Positions 53,797 to 64,000 of a DNA stretch of 64,000 nucleotides are shown here, one piece after another (the stretch's first letter is position 1; each line of letters begins with the position of its first letter). The position numbers and the translations under genes are program-made. Under the pieces are notes generated by a model. That model ran no database searches and was not told the origin of the DNA. It saw nothing but the letters and a program-made list of their open reading frames with translations. Origin of the DNA: Coffea arabica (Eukaryota > Streptophyta > Magnoliopsida > Gentianales > Rubiaceae); assembly GCF_036785885.1 (NCBI RefSeq), contig NC_092323.1:4442501-4506500 (forward strand), in the 5' to 3' direction.

Positions 53797-56700
53797 ATGA
53801 AGTGGGTGGCACTGAAAGGGGATGGCAAGATTGCGTTCAAGATTAAGTCAAGACTGAAGTGGGTTGGTTTGGTTGGGCTGGTTTTATCTACTTTCTCTAT
53901 CCTTACACACTTTTTACTCGCTAGATATACAGATGGGGGCGTTTCGGACTACCAGTCTTCTATCACAATTTTTTCTTGGAGACCCATTTTTGAGAATGTA
54001 GATCTTTCTAATAATGTACTGTGCTTAGACCCTTTCAAAGATCTGAACTTTATTCTGTATTTTGCTGTTTGATTAGCTGTGTTATGTTTTTATTTTTCTT
54101 CTTTTTTTGGATTTTTTTTTTTGCTGCTTGGATTTGTTTGTCTGGAGCAGCAGCTGCTTGATTGATGATTATTGGTTTTCAGTTTCGGAACTGATATTTT
54201 AGCTAACTATGAGAATCTTATGACCAATTCTAGACTGGTCAAGTTGTTTTACGAGTTAATCTTTTATGATGCATTCTGTTTTAGCGTGGATTTAGTGGGG
54301 TCTCCTCAAAGGTTATTCTTTATTTTTTCTTTTCGACGTTAATGTTCTTCTTTATTCCAGTTGTCTACTTATACTCTTTTTTCCTAGGATTCTGTTCTTC
54401 TTTTTGACAAAGATTTTCATCTTATATTTGGTTCGTATGTGATCAATTTATTTATGAATGTTCTACTTTGCCTTGTACTTAAGCTGGTTAGTATGCTCCT
54501 ATTGGGGGGGGGGGTAGTTTGCCATAATGTTGTGGTTTTAAGTTGAAATTAAATATAACTCCGGAAGGGATTCTGAAAAATGACTTTAAAGTCTGTCTCT
54601 TGAGAAATCTTCCTCGCTGGACAACAGAGAATTCGATTTTTTTTTTTTTGTATCCCCAGCTTCACGAATTCGACTTCAAAGTTTTATGTGAAAACAAGAT
54701 AAAGTTTCTGGCTGCAATATCTATTGGGAGGAGCAGTGAGAGGCCAGCCTGTTTTGTGCATCCCCAGTTGTAATGCTTAGCTTGTAGGCTTGTTCCACCC
54801 TTTCTGAATCAATACGTAAATTAAACTTGACCATCATTGTTTACAGCATATGCCAAAATGCTGTCATGCTTGGTAAAAACTGCAACTATTGATGCAAACA
54901 AACACTGTAGTTCAATCTTTATTAATCTATCTGTCTCTCTTAAATGAATATGCTGCATTGATGAGTATTATAAGTGACAATGAGGATTGAGAAAAAGCCA
55001 TAGGCCAACTATGGGGGAGATGGAGAGAATTTGGAAGCAAAGAATCATAGGCCAACTATGGAGGAGAAGGAGAGAATTTGGAAGCAAAGAATAAGTAAAG
55101 CGATAGGCCAACTATGGTGGAGAAGGGAGAGAATTTGGAGACATCTAGTCTAAAAGAATAAGTAAGCTGACGTCAATTTCTTTAAAATCTACTCAAAAGA
55201 GTCAATTTGATAGGAATCAATTCCATACTTATGATGGAAAACCAGTAAAGAGGACAAATTTCTTTTTCTTTTTCTAATTTTAACTTAAAAACACAACATT
55301 TTGGTAAACAACCTTGGGGAGAGTCTCCTTTTTGTGAATTGTGAATACCCATTCTTTAAATTCTACATCTGTTGCATGAACTAATTTTGCTATAGCATTC
55401 CTTGCTTCTGCAGAATCCTTTATACCAGAGACTTTGGGGACCAGTTAGGCTTCTTGAATCCTTACATCCCTATGCAAACCCCAGAGAAAATTATGCAGGT
55501 AAACCATCACCATCTTTACAACAATCTGGCCCGCCATAAGGGCCTCAAACTGGTCAAGAGAATTTAGACAAAATGTTGGTTATTTTACTGGAATCATTGT
55601 TGCATTTTATGCATAAAGCTGTTGGTTATTGCTGTTGTTCTTTTTAACTCACAAAATGATCAGATACACTTGCAGCATGATTGTCTATTCAAGCTTCAGC
55701 AACAAAGGGTTTTCCTTTTTTCTTTTTGGAAAATTCTTCCACATAATTGGCGACGTGTACATTTCCTTTTCAAGTCAGAAATTGCCTCTACTATGGCCTA
55801 TGTCGTAATGGGGTTTTGAAAACCTTTTAGTTGGTAATTGTAGTAACATAGTGATTCTGCTGTATAAAGGGCTTTGGCCTCCCAAATACAAAATAGTCCC
55901 TCATACTGTGTGTATTTGTGGATTTTGAAAGGTTGGTGCTCCCATCAAATCAACTGGCACCATTCAATCTAGATAAGTGCCTCCAATGTTGCACGACCAT
56001 AGGTGTCAGAAGGTTGGAAGTGTGTAATCTTGCCTAAGTTACATCACGACTACCCAATCAGTCACTGTTAGTGTCTCTAGCTAGGGAGTGCTTTCTCTGT
56101 TCATCATTTGCAGTTTCCTTAGACGGTTTGACGTGTGAAATGAAATGGATGGTAATCCTTTTGTGAAATAGTTTAAGATTCACTATAACATACTTGATAT
56201 GTAACTTGAACTTTGTTTACTTGATATGTAACTTGAACTTTGTTTGACCCAGAAAAGTATCAAAGATAAGCTAAATATTGGTTTTTACAGGCTAGCAAAA
56301 ACTGAATCCACATGAAATTCTCATTCTTATCTTGTCTTGTTATTGAGACAGCTCCTATTCATAAAACAAGTGGATTCATTTTTGTACGGATACGAGGCGG
56401 TTTTCATGAGATCAGGAACTCGGTAAGGATGCTGCATGCAAACAGAAATGTTGCCTTGGAATTGTGCTTATTTTATTAACTCAAATTTTCAAAAGAAAGG
56501 CATGCTGTTCAAAGGTCTTTATTTCTGGCAGATATGTGATGCTGTTGTAGTTTCCCGTCTCCTCAATGCAACATTAGTTATTCCTGAACTTCAGTCCACT
56601 ACAAGCAGCAAAGGAATCAGGTTCACTTAATGCGTATTGTAAAGGAGCTAAATTATAGGATGGTTATTTGTGTGTCATGCATGAGTTCCCATTATCAAAG

Positions 56701-59700
56701 CTGAATCAGAGTGTTCTTTGTATGGTCCATGCAGCACTCAGTTCAAGAGTTTTGCTTACCTCTATAATGAGGATCAGTTCATAGCTGCTCTAGCAAAGGA
56801 TGTCAAAATTGTCAAAACCCTACCCAAGCATCTAAAAGGAGCAAGGAGGAAAAAAGAAATTCCTTCTTTTAAGGTTTCAAATTCTGCATCGCCACATTTC
56901 TATCAACATCACGTTCTTCCAGTCTTGAGTAGGCACTCAGTTGTTGAACTTGTTATATCTGAAGGCGGAGGCTTGCAGGCATGTGCAAATACATTTCATT
57001 TTCTAAGATTTGAGTAACAACTTTTGTAGCTTGTACCATGAACATGACTATGAAGTATGATATTTATGTCATATGTTTTCTTGGTAAATGATACATCCGA
57101 GCACCCTTATTTTTTTTTCTTTTTCTGCCTTTTAAGGACATAAAAGTTGTTCTAATGTTCGCAGAAATTTGGCTCATATTCTATCTGAATTTCTCTGTGA
57201 ACCTGGATTTCTGCTATTTTAGTTGGTTGACCTGGTTTATTACTTCAATTCTATCTTTGACATTGAATGACTTTAGAGAATAAAATGTTGGGGATCATGT
57301 GCCAAAAGACTAGTACAGGAATGAAGTTAACACATTAACTTGAATGATAAATTTCTAGCCCTAAAAACCATTGTAGCTCTACATAAGACAAAGCAACAGA
57401 ACCATTTGAGAAATAGTGTTGAGTGTTGACCTTTTTTTTATATATGATTTTATCCAGGCAATACTTCCTCCTCATCTTGAAGAGTATCAGAGGCTGAGAT
57501 GCAGGGTGGCTTATCATGCTTTGAGTTTCAGAGAGGAGGTTGAGGAACTTGCTACAAAAGTTCTGGATAGGTGTGCTACTTCACACTTTTCTTGGTGTCA
57601 GAAACACATGATACTTTCTGCTTATTTTTGGTATTCCTGCAGATTAAGAGCTTCTGGACGGCCATTTATTGCCTATGAACCAGGGATGACAAGAGAGGCT
57701 CTGGCATATTATGGCTGTGCTGAACTCTTTCAGGTATCAAGTATAAATTCCTGTAACATCATAAGCATATGAAAGACCTTAAGAGTCCCAAAGCTTTAAG
57801 AGCATCCCATTTTTATGTGTGGATATTTGTTGTTCCTAGGATGTGCACACTGAACTCATTCAGCATAAACGGTCATGGATGATCAAGCGTGGGATCATCA
57901 AGGGAAATCTCTCTGTAGATTCAGCAAAGCAGCGGCTCAATGGTTTGTGTCCTCTTATGCCAGAGGAGGTATTTCTCCATCCTCACCATCAATATGAAGT
58001 CTTCAAGTGTTTCTAAATATGCTTTATGTACTTGTTCCATCAACATGGAACTCTAATTCCCCCCTCCTTCCTTGGAGCATTAACTTTTCTCTGTAGCCTG
58101 TTTAACATAAAATTTCTTTGGAAAGATTTCTTGCTTTCTTGGAATTGGGGAGTAATGTTGTTGGCACAGGTAGTGAATTTTCAAGATCAAATTTTACCTG
58201 CCTGCAACCTCATTGTCTTTTCCTCAGGATAAGGGTTTGTCTGATAGTTTTATATCCAAGAAAGACTATTCAACTTGCATTATGAACGCTTTCTTGTTTC
58301 TGGGAACTTGGGAGAGGACTAAGTGGCCGCAAGACTCAAAATGAGAATTGCTACTTTTTTCCTGCTTTAGGAAAGCAATACTTCATTAGTTCGATTAAAT
58401 GAGGCGAAAGTCACCTGATCTTGTGTAGCTGCATTTAGCACATGTTAGAATTGGATAGAGTAGGCTCACACAAGACTAATTTAGCAATTGATCTGATATG
58501 ATTTTAGAACAAAATCATGATGCGACACCTATTGCTCTGCAGGTTGGCATTCTTCTTCGAGCATATGGTTACTCGTGGGACACAATAATTTATGTTTCTG
58601 GTGGCGAGGTCTTTGGTGGGCAGAAGAAGCTGATTCCACTCCATGCCATGTTTGAAAATGTCGTTGACAGAACCTCCTTAAGCACATCATGGGAGTTGAA
58701 TAAAGTATATGGTCGTGAGGCTAATCTTGATGACAAAATTTCTAGGGCTCCACCAGTTAAGGAAGAAATAAAATTTGAAGCATGGAAAACTTCAGGTCCA
58801 CGTCCTCGGCCGCTACCGCCACCACCTTTACGGCCGAAATATTACAACATTGAGGGTTGGTGGGGTTGGGTGGCCGAGAGCGATAGAGAACCAGAAAGTA
58901 CAGTTATGGAATTGAGAACTAACGCACACAAGTTACTCTGGGAGGCTGTAGACTATAGAGTCTGTGTTGAAGCAGATGTTTTTATCCCTGGATTTGATCG
59001 GGATGGTAAAGGAAAACCAAATTTTGCTAGTTTAGTGATGGGTCACAGGTTTTACCAGTTTGCTGCATCTAAGACATTCAGGTTGGACAGGTAATTTGGT
59101 TCCTAGATAACTTTCTGCTACTTGTTCAGTTTGCGTGCTTCCCCTGATAACTAGTGCATTGCTGCTGTGTGATGCGAGTACCGAGCTGTCGCTTGATTTG
59201 GGATTTCACAGTGTAAAACTCTGAAGTCCCTCAAATTTTTCGGGTTGTTTTTGTTGTTTCAAAATTTTTGGTCAATTCCTTTTTTTTTTTTTTTAATAAG
59301 AAAGAATGTAGCATTTGAAAGGCCAGCCTTGATATCAACTGTTTTCTGTTGCTCATCTCCATCCAGGAAGGTAGTGGCCAAGCTGTTGGGTGAGATTCGT
59401 GAGCACTTGTATCGAGCCAACCATGCTTGGATAAAATCAGTGCGCAGGCATCTTAAGCGGAACTTGATTGATGGATTGGCAAAGGAATTCATTGGATCAA
59501 AAGAACTATCTTTTCTCTCTTTTCCAATCCCTGAATGTTCTTGCACAAGGCAAATTTCACCTGAAAAGATATCTAATGTTTCAAGTCCTTCATCATCTTC
59601 AAAACTTCCAGCTTTTGTTGGAGATACTCATAGTTGCCCATCTTGGATGAATGGTTATACGCTTGCTCAGTCAAAGGACAAGGAATCTGAAGAGCAGCTT

Positions 59701-59841
59701 GAGGAAGATGATTCCACATCTGCTGGTTTGTTTTTTCGACAGAGTAATAATACTAATCAAGAGGCTGGGGATGGTGAAACAGTCAACAAAGAAGACACCC
59801 AGATGGAGGATAATGAAGAACTTGAAGGTGGAGATAGATGA
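53797..59841 (+). CDS. O-fucosyltransferase family protein (plant GT106-like), long form
   Basis: Ten exons: 53797-54015, 55414-55498, 56352-56422, 56532-56620, 56735-56978, 57458-57570, 57643-57733, 57840-57968, 58543-59090, 59367-59841, giving 687 residues. A single membrane span at about 22-42 follows a basic N terminus, as in Golgi type II enzymes. Motifs include GFIFVRIRGGFHEIRNSICDAV, SRLLNATLVIPE, YLYNEDQFIAALAKDVKIVK, LPPHLEEYQRLRCRVAYHAL, GRPFIAYEPGMTR, GLCPLMPEEVGILLRAYGY, IYVSGGEVFGGQ and EADVFIPGFDRDGKGKPNF. The fold matches plant O-fucosyltransferase-like proteins, but it is only distantly related to the RRT-like gene at 35829. Acceptor and donor are unknown. The acidic tail (EEQLEEDDST) is probably disordered. 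The fifth intron appears to start GC (56979). The first intron is 1.4 kb and holds a tandem repeat. Confidence 0.88.
55000..55140. repeat. Three-copy tandem repeat, 47-56 bp unit
   Basis: Units starting ataggccaactatgg at 55000, 55047 and 55103 each continue with ggagaa and gagagaatttgga. The third unit is longer by an inserted aagtaaagcg-like segment. It lies in intron 1 of the glycosyltransferase gene. Confidence 0.85.
56192..56245. repeat. Perfect 27-bp tandem duplication
   Basis: The sequence acttgatatgtaacttgaac plus tttgttt is present twice without a difference (56192-56218 and 56219-56245), in intron 2 of the glycosyltransferase gene. Perfect identity points to a recent duplication or an assembly artefact. 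Confidence 0.9.
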
Positions 59842-60397
59842 CCAAGTGGCAGAATTTAGTCTTGCCTTCCCTGTAGATGTGTATATATGTCTGACTGAAG
59901 TTGCTGCTTGTTAATTTAGTTATAGATGAGTCTTTATTGTCAGTTTCAGTTTTGACAGAGTTTGGTGTTCAACCGCTAAGGATGGCTGCAAATTTTCGGT
60001 CCAATAATTATTATTTCAAGGATAGTGTAGTGTCAGGATTTCTAGATATGATTGCTTTCCTTTAGGTTGAGACTTGCCGTACACAGGCTCATTCTTATAA
60101 AGTATCTGTGAGCGGAATTTATTTTGACCTGACCTTTCCAGCCTTCCAATCGTAAGAGCACTTGAGAGCAAAAAAGCAACCCTCGGTACAAGAAACTCTT
60201 AAGCTCTTCCTCGAGGGAAAGTAAATTTTCCTTTTTTCTTTTTATGCATTTCAAGCTTCTTATGCAGAGATATGGTAAAGATTATGCCTAAGGTTTTTTT
60301 TTTTTTTGGGGTAAATTGGAGGTCTGCTTTACAATTTCTTCCACTGTATCACTCAATCTAACCCTCTCTCCGTGCTAAAGCTCAATTAACTCTTAAG

Positions 60398-60930
60398 ATG
60401 CATATGTATGCATCTGATCCTCAGCTCCCTTAAGGGGTGCATCCGATCCTCGGCTCCCTTAAGAGCCCCTTATCAGGTCTCACCCTAAAAATTTGACATC
60501 TGTAACAACTCACGTGATTTCATTAATTCAATTCTACCCCGAAATCTATTTGGCTATTCCCTCCTCTTGAACATTACGAAATTCAGTCAGTGCATTAATC
60601 ATCCAATCAATAAGAAATCAAATCAAACAAAAATCTATAAACCCTAAATCCATAATCAGAATTATTCTCAACCCTCTCAGCTTCCGATGTTTTCCATCAC
60701 TCTTTACACTCTTTTTTTTTTAATTTGAATATTTGTAATTGACTTGGAATTTCAAAAAATCACTCTCAAATAACAGTGATTTACTTGATTTGGAATTCTA
60801 AAAAATCACTACTCCTATTATGAAAAAGAAAAATTTGTTTTCAGATATTAAATTTCTAAAATGAGGCCCAGTAAGGAGACTCCTTAAAGGGCCGAGGATC
60901 AATGCGGCATATACTTACTTTGAACTAGTC
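60398..60930. mobile_element. Fold-back element with repeated termini
   Basis: The left arm has a 29-base direct repeat (60410 and 60439: gatcctc(a/g)gctcccttaag). The right arm at about 60868-60920 (aaggagactccttaaaggg then ccgaggatcaatgcggcat) is its imperfect inverse. The 380-base middle is AT-rich without a frame. The class and exact ends are uncertain. Confidence 0.5.
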
Positions 60931-60984
60931 GGAGTAGGAATATTTGTTTTCCTAAAGAAGAAAGACAAAAGCACCGCACACACT

Positions 60985-61159
60985 GAGTGTGTTTGGATTA
61001 CTAAATTATTCCAAATAATATTTCGCTTGTATTATAAACACATTTTTTAATTTATTTTTTTAGTTTCTCAACTATTTTTTATCTCACATACATCACATCA
61101 CAAAAAGTGTTATCATAATTATTTCAAATAATACTCTATCAATCTATCCAAACACACTC
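60985..61159 (-). mobile_element. MITE, copy 5, best preserved of the family
   Basis: Perfect 14-base inverted termini, gagtgtgtttggat and atccaaacacactc, bound a 175-base element. The core atctcacatacatcacatca then caaaaagtg lies on the minus strand. ACT occurs directly outside both ends (60982-60984 and 61160-61162), a possible 3-bp target duplication as in PIF/Harbinger-type (Tourist) MITEs. Confidence 0.8.
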
Positions 61160-62057
61160 ACTTTTTTTTTTTTTTTGGCCCCGCATCTAAGTGAGGGAGA
61201 GACAAGCTATCAAGCGTGGGAACAAAAGCACGATTCAACGTGAGAAGCGCTCAACGTTTTTCCTCTTTCTTCCGCATGTTCTTGTTCAATGTTTGATCAT
61301 TCTCTAGTTCGAATCCATTGAGTCGACCAAATCATTGACAGGAAACAAAAATACCAGTTAGATTACATCTAGCAAACAAGTTACTCAAAAACCCTATAAT
61401 CTAACAAATGCATTGAATTTTCAGGTATTGAACTGGCTATGGCAAAATTAAGGAGAACCATAAATAGACCGTATTATAAAATTGTAAATACGTTGTATGT
61501 TAAGTGACAAATACAGTATGAAAAAGAAAATTTCCCAGGATTTTAGCTTTATCAAGAACGTTTATGGTTTAATCATTAAAGTCTTGTCCATGATATTTGA
61601 ATGCTTAAAAAGCTTTCTTTAAAAAGCCACCAGATAATTAGATGACATGAGGGAATGAAGCTGTCCCAAAACTGGAAACGACTGAGGACTGTTAAAATTA
61701 GTAGCATCCGAGATTGAGAACCATTGAACACGCAAAAGTGAATCTTGCTGTATTAATCCCCTCCAGGCGTGCATGCACGATGAATATTGTTGTATCATCA
61801 CAGCTAAGATCCAAAGTTTCAGGCATTTTTGGTCAAAAATTAATACAGACTAGAATTGAATTGAAAGAAAAACAACTAACCACCCCCAGAGAATTCGTGC
61901 ACGCCCCATTCCACGCTATTTACGAACGTTCCTTAAATTTTGTCTTTTCCAAGCTGGATTGTCATCTGATCATAACTTTAAAATCCCGTCCTCCCACAAC
62001 CCATCTGCACTAATTCCTATTCTCCTGTTCGCCACTGGCCAACTCGTTTTTCTTGGC

Positions 62058-63709
62058 ATGTTGAAGTTAATTTCTCGTAAGAGCAAAGTGTTGCATAACG
62101 TGATGCCACTGCTACTAATCTTGTGGATGGTAATCATCCCGGATCATATTTTATTCGTCAAATGCGATTCCATTAAAGGTCCTAATTTTGCTGCGCCAGC
62201 AGTATATGTTTTAGGTGATTCCTTGGTTGATAGCGGCAACAACAATGCTTTGCCAACTCTTGCTAAAGCAAATTTTTTGCCTTATGGTTCCAATTTTCCT
62301 ACGGGACCTACGGGAAGATTCACTAATGGAAAAACCGTTGCGGACTTCGTAGGTACAGACACATCCATTCTATTTTATTCTGTTTTCATTTTTTTTTTTC
62401 GAACACGATAAATTCTATTATACACCTACACTAAGGAGAAAGGGTGGACTCAAAGGGTTGGGTCAATGGAAAATTCGGAGGGAATTGAATCGCTATCAGA
62501 CTAGATATGTGCCTTTGCACCCGTTGGTGAAATTTTCACAAAACCTTGGACAAGAATACAGGTTAAGGGATTCGATCCCTTGACCTACATCCAAGGAGAG
62601 CTTTAATGCTCTCCCTGGTGGTAGGAGTAGTTGGTTTTATTCTGTTTTCGTTTTTGGTGGGGGGGAACTTATAGTTGATTCCTTTTAATTACATGTCCTC
62701 TTTCCAGCCTCTATATATATATATATAGTCTTGTTCTCATTTATTTATTTGGTTGGCTCATTTGTTCTTTTTTCCAGCTGAATTCCTGGGGTTGCCATTG
62801 ATTCCACCATATTTGAGTTTAAGAGGTTTTGCACAAGCAAATCAACCAGGGTTGAATTATGCTTCAGGGTCATGTGGCATTCTTCCTGAGACCGGCAAGT
62901 ACATTGTAAGATGTCGAATAACTCTTTCAGCTTCTCTGTAACTCCTATAATTTACCTTTTTTTTTTCTGGTTTGTTTTTCTCCCCCTATTTTTGGCAACT
63001 TCTAAACATAACGGCTAATTGGCATTAAAAAAACAGGCGATGATGAGTTCATGCACTATTGTCAGTTTCTCTTCTCCTTGGATTTTTGTTTATTGCAAAT
63101 TAACTGATGTCTTTGGGAATTATGAGCGAAGACAAGAAATAAATTTTCAAGCCCTGACATTAATTACATTGAATTCAATTATCCAAGTCTTTGAGTGTAA
63201 TCTTAGATGTGTATACCAAAAGCTTAATTGTCACACACACATACTTGCTTATTTGCCATCAAATTAAGCTCCAAACTCAATTATGCTAAAGAGCCTAGGG
63301 GGAGAGTTTCCCAAATTCATAATATGTGCCATTAACTCGATGGTTTTGTAGCGTTTAGGTATGCACCATTCCACTTAAGACGAGCAAGCTTTATCTATGG
63401 AGTTTGGTTTTGTTTTGATGCTAAGGTGCCTAGTTTATTTACCAATATTGCAAACATTCTCAGGGCCAGTGCTTGAGTTTTGGAGAGCAAGTTGATTTGC
63501 TTCAGCTAACAATTGAATTGGAGTTGCCCAGGCTTTATGAGACCAAAGAAAAGCTTGCAACTTACCTGTCAAGATCACTATTTGCGGTTTCTATAGGAAG
63601 CAATGACTACATCAACAATTATCTTCAACCAATATATGACACCAGGACACGATTTTCTCCTCAATCTTTTGCCAAACATCTCGTCGATACCCTCTCCCTA
63701 CAGCTTCAG
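62058..63709 (+). CDS. GDSL esterase/lipase, GLIP7-like, truncated by the window end
   Basis: Exons 62058-62352, 62778-62905 and 63464-63709 give the first 223 residues; at least one more exon must lie beyond 64000. A hydrophobic secretion signal ([12 protein letters not shown]) precedes block [16 protein letters not shown], with nucleophile Ser55. Block II Gly is in [10 protein letters not shown], and block III is GSNDYINNY with Asn188. The C-terminal Asp-x-x-His block is outside the window. Family knowledge: plant GDSL lipases are secreted SGNH hydrolases acting on acyl esters, often cutin or lipid substrates; the specific substrate is unknown. The start could also be the in-frame ATG at 62103, which would put the signal peptide at the very N terminus. 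Neighbour CRLK2 suggests the GLIP7 (At5g15720) lineage, from memory. Confidence 0.88.
62584..62625. repeat. 42-bp imperfect hairpin in GDSL intron 1
   Basis: The arms cctacatccaaggagagc and gctctccctggtggtagg pair around ttaat with few mismatches. Just upstream, gggattcgatccc resembles a pol III B box, so a decayed SINE or other small repeat is possible. No tRNA fold was found. Confidence 0.45.
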
Positions 63710-64000
63710 GTACTCCACCCTTTTCATTCCTGCAGCGCTATCTTATCAAATCTTCTGAGGCTGAAGCCAAGTTTCAGAAATATCAGGGAGCAAACACAAG
63801 AATTTGACCATTCTTCCATCTAATTTTAAGTTTAAAAAATGGCAAAAAAAAAAAAAAGCAAAATTGGTGGATTGGGATTGTGGAGGGGGGGGGGGATGCA
63901 ATTCTGATTTTTTTTTTGAAGGATTTTGTTTCAACAATGTGATTTAAATATTTTCTTCCAACGGATTGAAAAGTAACGAATTTCCAAATCTTGGTGTCCG

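Larger units (their letters stand above)
59842..62057. other. Spacer between second glycosyltransferase and GDSL lipase genes
   Basis: The left part is 3' UTR. A fold-back element is seen at about 60398-60930 and a MITE at 60985-61159. The remaining 900 bases before 62058 are AT-rich and should contain the GDSL promoter, but no clear TATA box was picked. No gene is seen. Confidence 0.6.

Noticed and set aside
55000-55140. CRISPR-like repeat array
   Set aside because: Units are contiguous tandem copies without unique spacers, in a plant intron.
55414-55498. Peptide YTRDFGDQLGFLNPYIPMQ as the coding frame
   Set aside because: The frame giving LWGPVRLLESLHPYANPREN fits the family and joins in phase with both flanking exons.
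62550-62625. tRNA or intact SINE in the GDSL intron
   Set aside because: A B-box-like word and a hairpin are present, but no A box at the right spacing and no cloverleaf.

Overview
The window is nuclear DNA from a flowering plant, most likely a eudicot. Genes carry many short AT-rich introns with GT-AG borders, and the products are plant-specific (AUG5, BIG, BIM, CRLK, pectin-type GT106 enzymes). Spacers hold Stowaway-like and other MITEs and a Helitron-like element. I cannot name the genus. No CRISPR array, operon, rRNA or tRNA gene was found.

Layout. 1-4513 (+): the last seven visible exons of AUG5, an augmin subunit acting in microtubule nucleation. 8051-9334 (+): a secreted Pollen Ole e 1/extensin-like proline-rich protein. 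11277-29744 (+): a 15-exon gene for BIG, the giant UBR4/calossin-like protein; my exon model gives 5190 residues in one open frame. 31750-33842 (-): IMP3, a U3 snoRNP S4-domain protein. 35829-38676 (+): an RRT1/RRT2-type GT106 glycosyltransferase. 39683-42635 (-): a BIM2/BIM3-like bHLH factor. 44071-47405 (-): a CRLK2-like receptor kinase with a probable 1.4-kb leader intron. 53797-59841 (+): a second, more distant O-fucosyltransferase-like protein. 62058 to the right edge (+): a GDSL esterase/lipase of the GLIP7 type, cut by the window end.

For every gene that is complete here, the spliced length came out as a multiple of three after I chose splice sites from protein continuity. This supports the models, but none has been checked against transcripts. 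Two introns (in the BIM-like gene and the second O-fucosyltransferase gene) are best explained by GC-AG splicing.

The genes form no single pathway. Shared themes are cell wall and secretion (Ole e 1/extensin, RRT, the second glycosyltransferase, GDSL lipase) and hormone or environmental signalling (BIG, BIM, CRLK2). From remembered Arabidopsis locus numbers, the order looks like a merger of blocks now split between chromosome 3 (RRT2-BIG) and chromosome 5 (GLIP7-CRLK2-RRT1-IMP3, with AUG5 and BIM3 elsewhere on chromosome 5).

Spacers are AT-rich and hold a Helitron-like element with a Stowaway MITE nested in it, a cluster of short terminal-inverted-repeat elements sharing one core, a fold-back element and several small tandem duplications. 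I saw no clearly undescribed biological system. The best leads are an in-frame retainable intron in the Ole e 1-like gene, stacked upstream ORFs before the CRLK2-like gene, and the repeat structures.
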